This document shows, in pieces, positions 5,957 to 7,321 of a stretch of DNA of 7,321 nt. The stretch is taken from positions 1 to 7,321 of the forward strand of contig JBEVMS010000283.1 in the NCBI GenBank assembly GCA_040508515.1, read 5' to 3'. Origin of the DNA: JBEVMS01 sp040508515. Lineage in GTDB: Bacteria > Pseudomonadota > Gammaproteobacteria > Xanthomonadales > Rhodanobacteraceae. Within the stretch, counting starts at the first letter, position 1; every line of letters begins with the position of its first letter. Position numbers and translations under genes: made by a program. The notes under the pieces were generated by a model. The model was given only the letters and a program-made list of their open reading frames with translations, did not search any database and was not told the origin of the DNA.

Positions 5957-6910
5957 ATGACTTCATCGATGCGTTGGCGTTTGCCGTTTTGTCTGTTGGC
6001 CTGCGTGGCACTGGCCGGCTGTTTCAGCGCGGCCAAGCCGGTAACGCCGCCGCCCACGATGCCGCCGATGCTGCCGGCCAAGATCCGCATCGGCCTGGCG
6101 CTGGGCGGCGGCGCGGCCAAGGGCTTTGCGCATATCGGGGTGATCAAGATACTCGAAGCCAGCGGTATCCACCCCGATGTGATCGCCGGTACCAGCGCCG
6201 GTGCCGTGGTCGGCGTGCTGTATGCCAGCGGGATGGACGCCTTCGCCTTGCAGAATCAGGCGTTCGCGCTGGATCAGGCCTCGATCCGCGACGTGCGGCT
6301 GTTTTCCGGCGGCCTGGTGCAGGGCCAGAAGTTGCAGGATTACATCAACCAGTTGGTCGACCAGCGACCGATCGAAAAGCTCAAGCGGCCGTTTGCGGCG
6401 GTGGCAACCCAGTTGGAAACCGGCGAGCGCGCGGTGTTCGTCAGCGGCAACGCCGGCCAGGCGGTGCGCGCCTCGGCCAGCATTCCGGGCGTGTTCGAAC
6501 CGGTCCCCATCGGCGCCTTTCACTACGTCGATGGCGGCGTGGTCAGCCCGGTGCCGGTGGACGCGGCGCGTCAGTTGGGCGCCGATTTCGTGATCGCGGT
6601 GGATATCTCGACCAAGCCCAGCGGCAAAAACCCGGACGGCATGCTGGGCATCGTCGGGCAGTCGATCAGCATCATGGGCCAGAAGCTCGCGGCGCAGGAA
6701 TTGGCCCGCGCCGACGTGGTGATTCGGCCCAAGGTCGGCACCATCGGACCGACCGATTTCGACCAGAAAAACGTGGCGATCCTGGAAGGCGAACGCGCCA
6801 CGCTGGCAGCGATCGCGCAGATCCGCACGCGGCTGGCCCAGTTGCAGGCCGCGCGCGACGCCAAGGCCGCCGCCGCCGATGCCGCCGCCGCGCAGACGCT
6901 CAAGCACTAA
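5957..6910 (+). CDS. patatin-like phospholipase, predicted lipoprotein
   Basis: This 317-residue protein is a serine lipid acyl hydrolase of the patatin/RssA-like family. It has a signal peptide with lipobox LAGC (19-22), so Cys22 is the likely lipidated residue. Residue +2 is Phe, not Asp, which favours outer-membrane sorting. A short Pro-rich linker (29-40) leads into the patatin domain. The oxyanion hole is GGGAAKG (50-56), the nucleophile is Ser80 in GTSAG (78-82), and the catalytic Asp192 is in DGG (192-194), so the Ser-Asp dyad is complete. SIPGVFEP (175-182) is also typical. The C-terminal 25 residues are Ala-rich and probably helical. No ribosome site precedes the ATG at 5957; a second in-frame ATG at 5969 would still give a lipoprotein signal. 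Such proteins act as phospholipases or esterases at the envelope; the substrate is not readable. It stands alone, convergent with the next gene. Confidence 0.93.
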   Translation: MTSSMRWRLPFCLLACVALAGCFSAAKPVTPPPTMPPMLPAKIRIGLALGGGAAKGFAHIGVIKILEASGIHPDVIAGTSAGAVVGVLYASGMDAFALQNQAFALDQASIRDVRLFSGGLVQGQKLQDYINQLVDQRPIEKLKRPFAAVATQLETGERAVFVSGNAGQAVRASASIPGVFEPVPIGAFHYVDGGVVSPVPVDAARQLGADFVIAVDISTKPSGKNPDGMLGIVGQSISIMGQKLAAQELARADVVIRPKVGTIGPTDFDQKNVAILEGERATLAAIAQIRTRLAQLQAARDAKAAAADAAAAQTLKH

Positions 6911-7000
6911 GAGTCGCTAACAAAACAGGATCAGGTGACCGTCAGACCAGCACCAGGGATGGCGTGTCACGGTCGTGGAAGGAGTGCTAAACCACCAGCG

Positions 7001-7321
7001 CTACAGCTCCCAGCGCTCGCCGATCCGCAGTAGGCGAAAATCCGTCGCTGCCACGCCCTGCTCGCGCAAGGCCTGTTCGAGCAGTCGCGGCGGTTCGTCC
7101 AGCGGCTCGTCGGCCAGTTCGAACGCACCCCAGTGGATCGCCAGCGAGCGACGGCATGCCAGCTCGCGATGCAGTTGCACCGCCTGCGCCGGGTCGATAT
7201 GCATGCTCTGCATGAACCAGCGCGGCGCGTAGGCGCCGATCGGCAGCGCAGCCAGATCGAACGGCCCCAGCCGCTGGCCGATCTCGGCCAGGCGCGGCGA
7301 ATACGCGGTGTCGCCAGCGAA
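7001..7321 (-). CDS. MBL-fold metallohydrolase, NAPE-PLD/UlaG-like, partial
   Basis: The C-terminal 106 residues are visible; the N-terminus lies beyond the window edge and the frame is open to base 7321. Read from the edge the protein begins FAGDTAYSP, where the Asp is the bridging metal ligand of metallo-beta-lactamase folds. It continues LAALPIGAYAPRWFM, then MHIDPAQAV, and SLAIHWGAFELADEPLDEPP, where HWG carries the last metal-binding histidine. This series is characteristic of the N-acylphosphatidylethanolamine phospholipase D-like (COG2220, RomA/UlaG-related) group. Family members are zinc hydrolases acting on phosphodiester or lactone bonds; the bacterial substrate is uncertain. The stop is TAG at 7003-7001. 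It converges on the patatin lipoprotein gene with 90 bases between. The Met at 7213 is internal, not the start. Confidence 0.9.
   Translation of the reverse strand, partial: FAGDTAYSPRLAEIGQRLGPFDLAALPIGAYAPRWFMQSMHIDPAQAVQLHRELACRRSLAIHWGAFELADEPLDEPPRLLEQALREQGVAATDFRLLRIGERWEL

Noticed and set aside
5963..6907. 314-codon minus-strand ORF opposite the patatin gene
   Set aside because: Shadow of the lipoprotein gene; no domain and no ribosome site evidence, while the plus strand has a complete catalytic dyad and lipobox.
6937..6974. GACCGT/ACGGTC inverted repeat between the convergent patatin and MBL genes
   Set aside because: Only 6 bp with a 26-base loop and no T-run; too weak to call a terminator.
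1..7321. CRISPR array, tRNA, rRNA, insertion sequence or prophage genes
   Set aside because: No regularly spaced repeats, no tRNA-like cloverleaf noticed, and no transposase or integrase motifs in any frame.

Overview
The window is high-GC bacterial DNA that looks like a chromosome of the Xanthomonadaceae, most likely Xanthomonas or a close relative. The reasons are the close fit of the Fbp and phenylalanine-4-hydroxylase proteins to what I recall of that family, the GC-rich third codon positions, the long spurious antisense ORFs, and weak Shine-Dalgarno sites on some genes. The genus is an inference; no rRNA or tRNA is present to settle it.

Layout. (1) 36-929 (+): phhA, a single-domain phenylalanine-4-hydroxylase, closed by a strong UUCG-loop terminator at 951-976. 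(2) 977-1266: about 290 bases with no convincing gene; the end next to the toxin carries a hairpin that probably ends the toxin transcript. (3) 2441-1267 (-): a two-gene toxin-antitoxin operon, an Xre/MbcA/ParS-type antitoxin followed by a RES-domain toxin (predicted NAD+ phosphorylase). A 77-nt gap with a perfect hairpin separates them. (4) 2442-2779: antitoxin promoter region plus about 300 bases without a credible gene. (5) 4543-2780 (-): an exported DUF885-family putative metallopeptidase. (6) 4544-4744: divergent control region with several dyads and a 10-codon mini-ORF. (7) 4745-5776 (+): fbp, class I fructose-1,6-bisphosphatase, followed by a hairpin. (8) 5957-6910 (+): a patatin-like phospholipase lipoprotein, possibly made from a leaderless transcript. 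(9) 7321-7001 (-): the C-terminal part of a metallo-beta-lactamase-fold hydrolase of the NAPE-PLD/UlaG-like group, cut by the window edge.

Most genes are ordinary housekeeping or envelope functions with no shared pathway: aromatic amino-acid catabolism, gluconeogenesis, exported peptidase, lipoprotein lipase. The accessory element is the RES/Xre module, inserted between phhA and the peptidase gene. A 12-bp sequence containing CTAG occurs in the non-coding DNA on both sides of it. No unknown multi-gene defence system is visible. The details most worth a second look are: the 18-bp near-identical inverted sequence that ends both the DUF885 gene and fbp, giving both proteins a DADCAK terminus; the mini-ORF overlapping the fbp start; the hairpin inside the toxin-antitoxin operon; and the -10-like box directly in front of the patatin gene.
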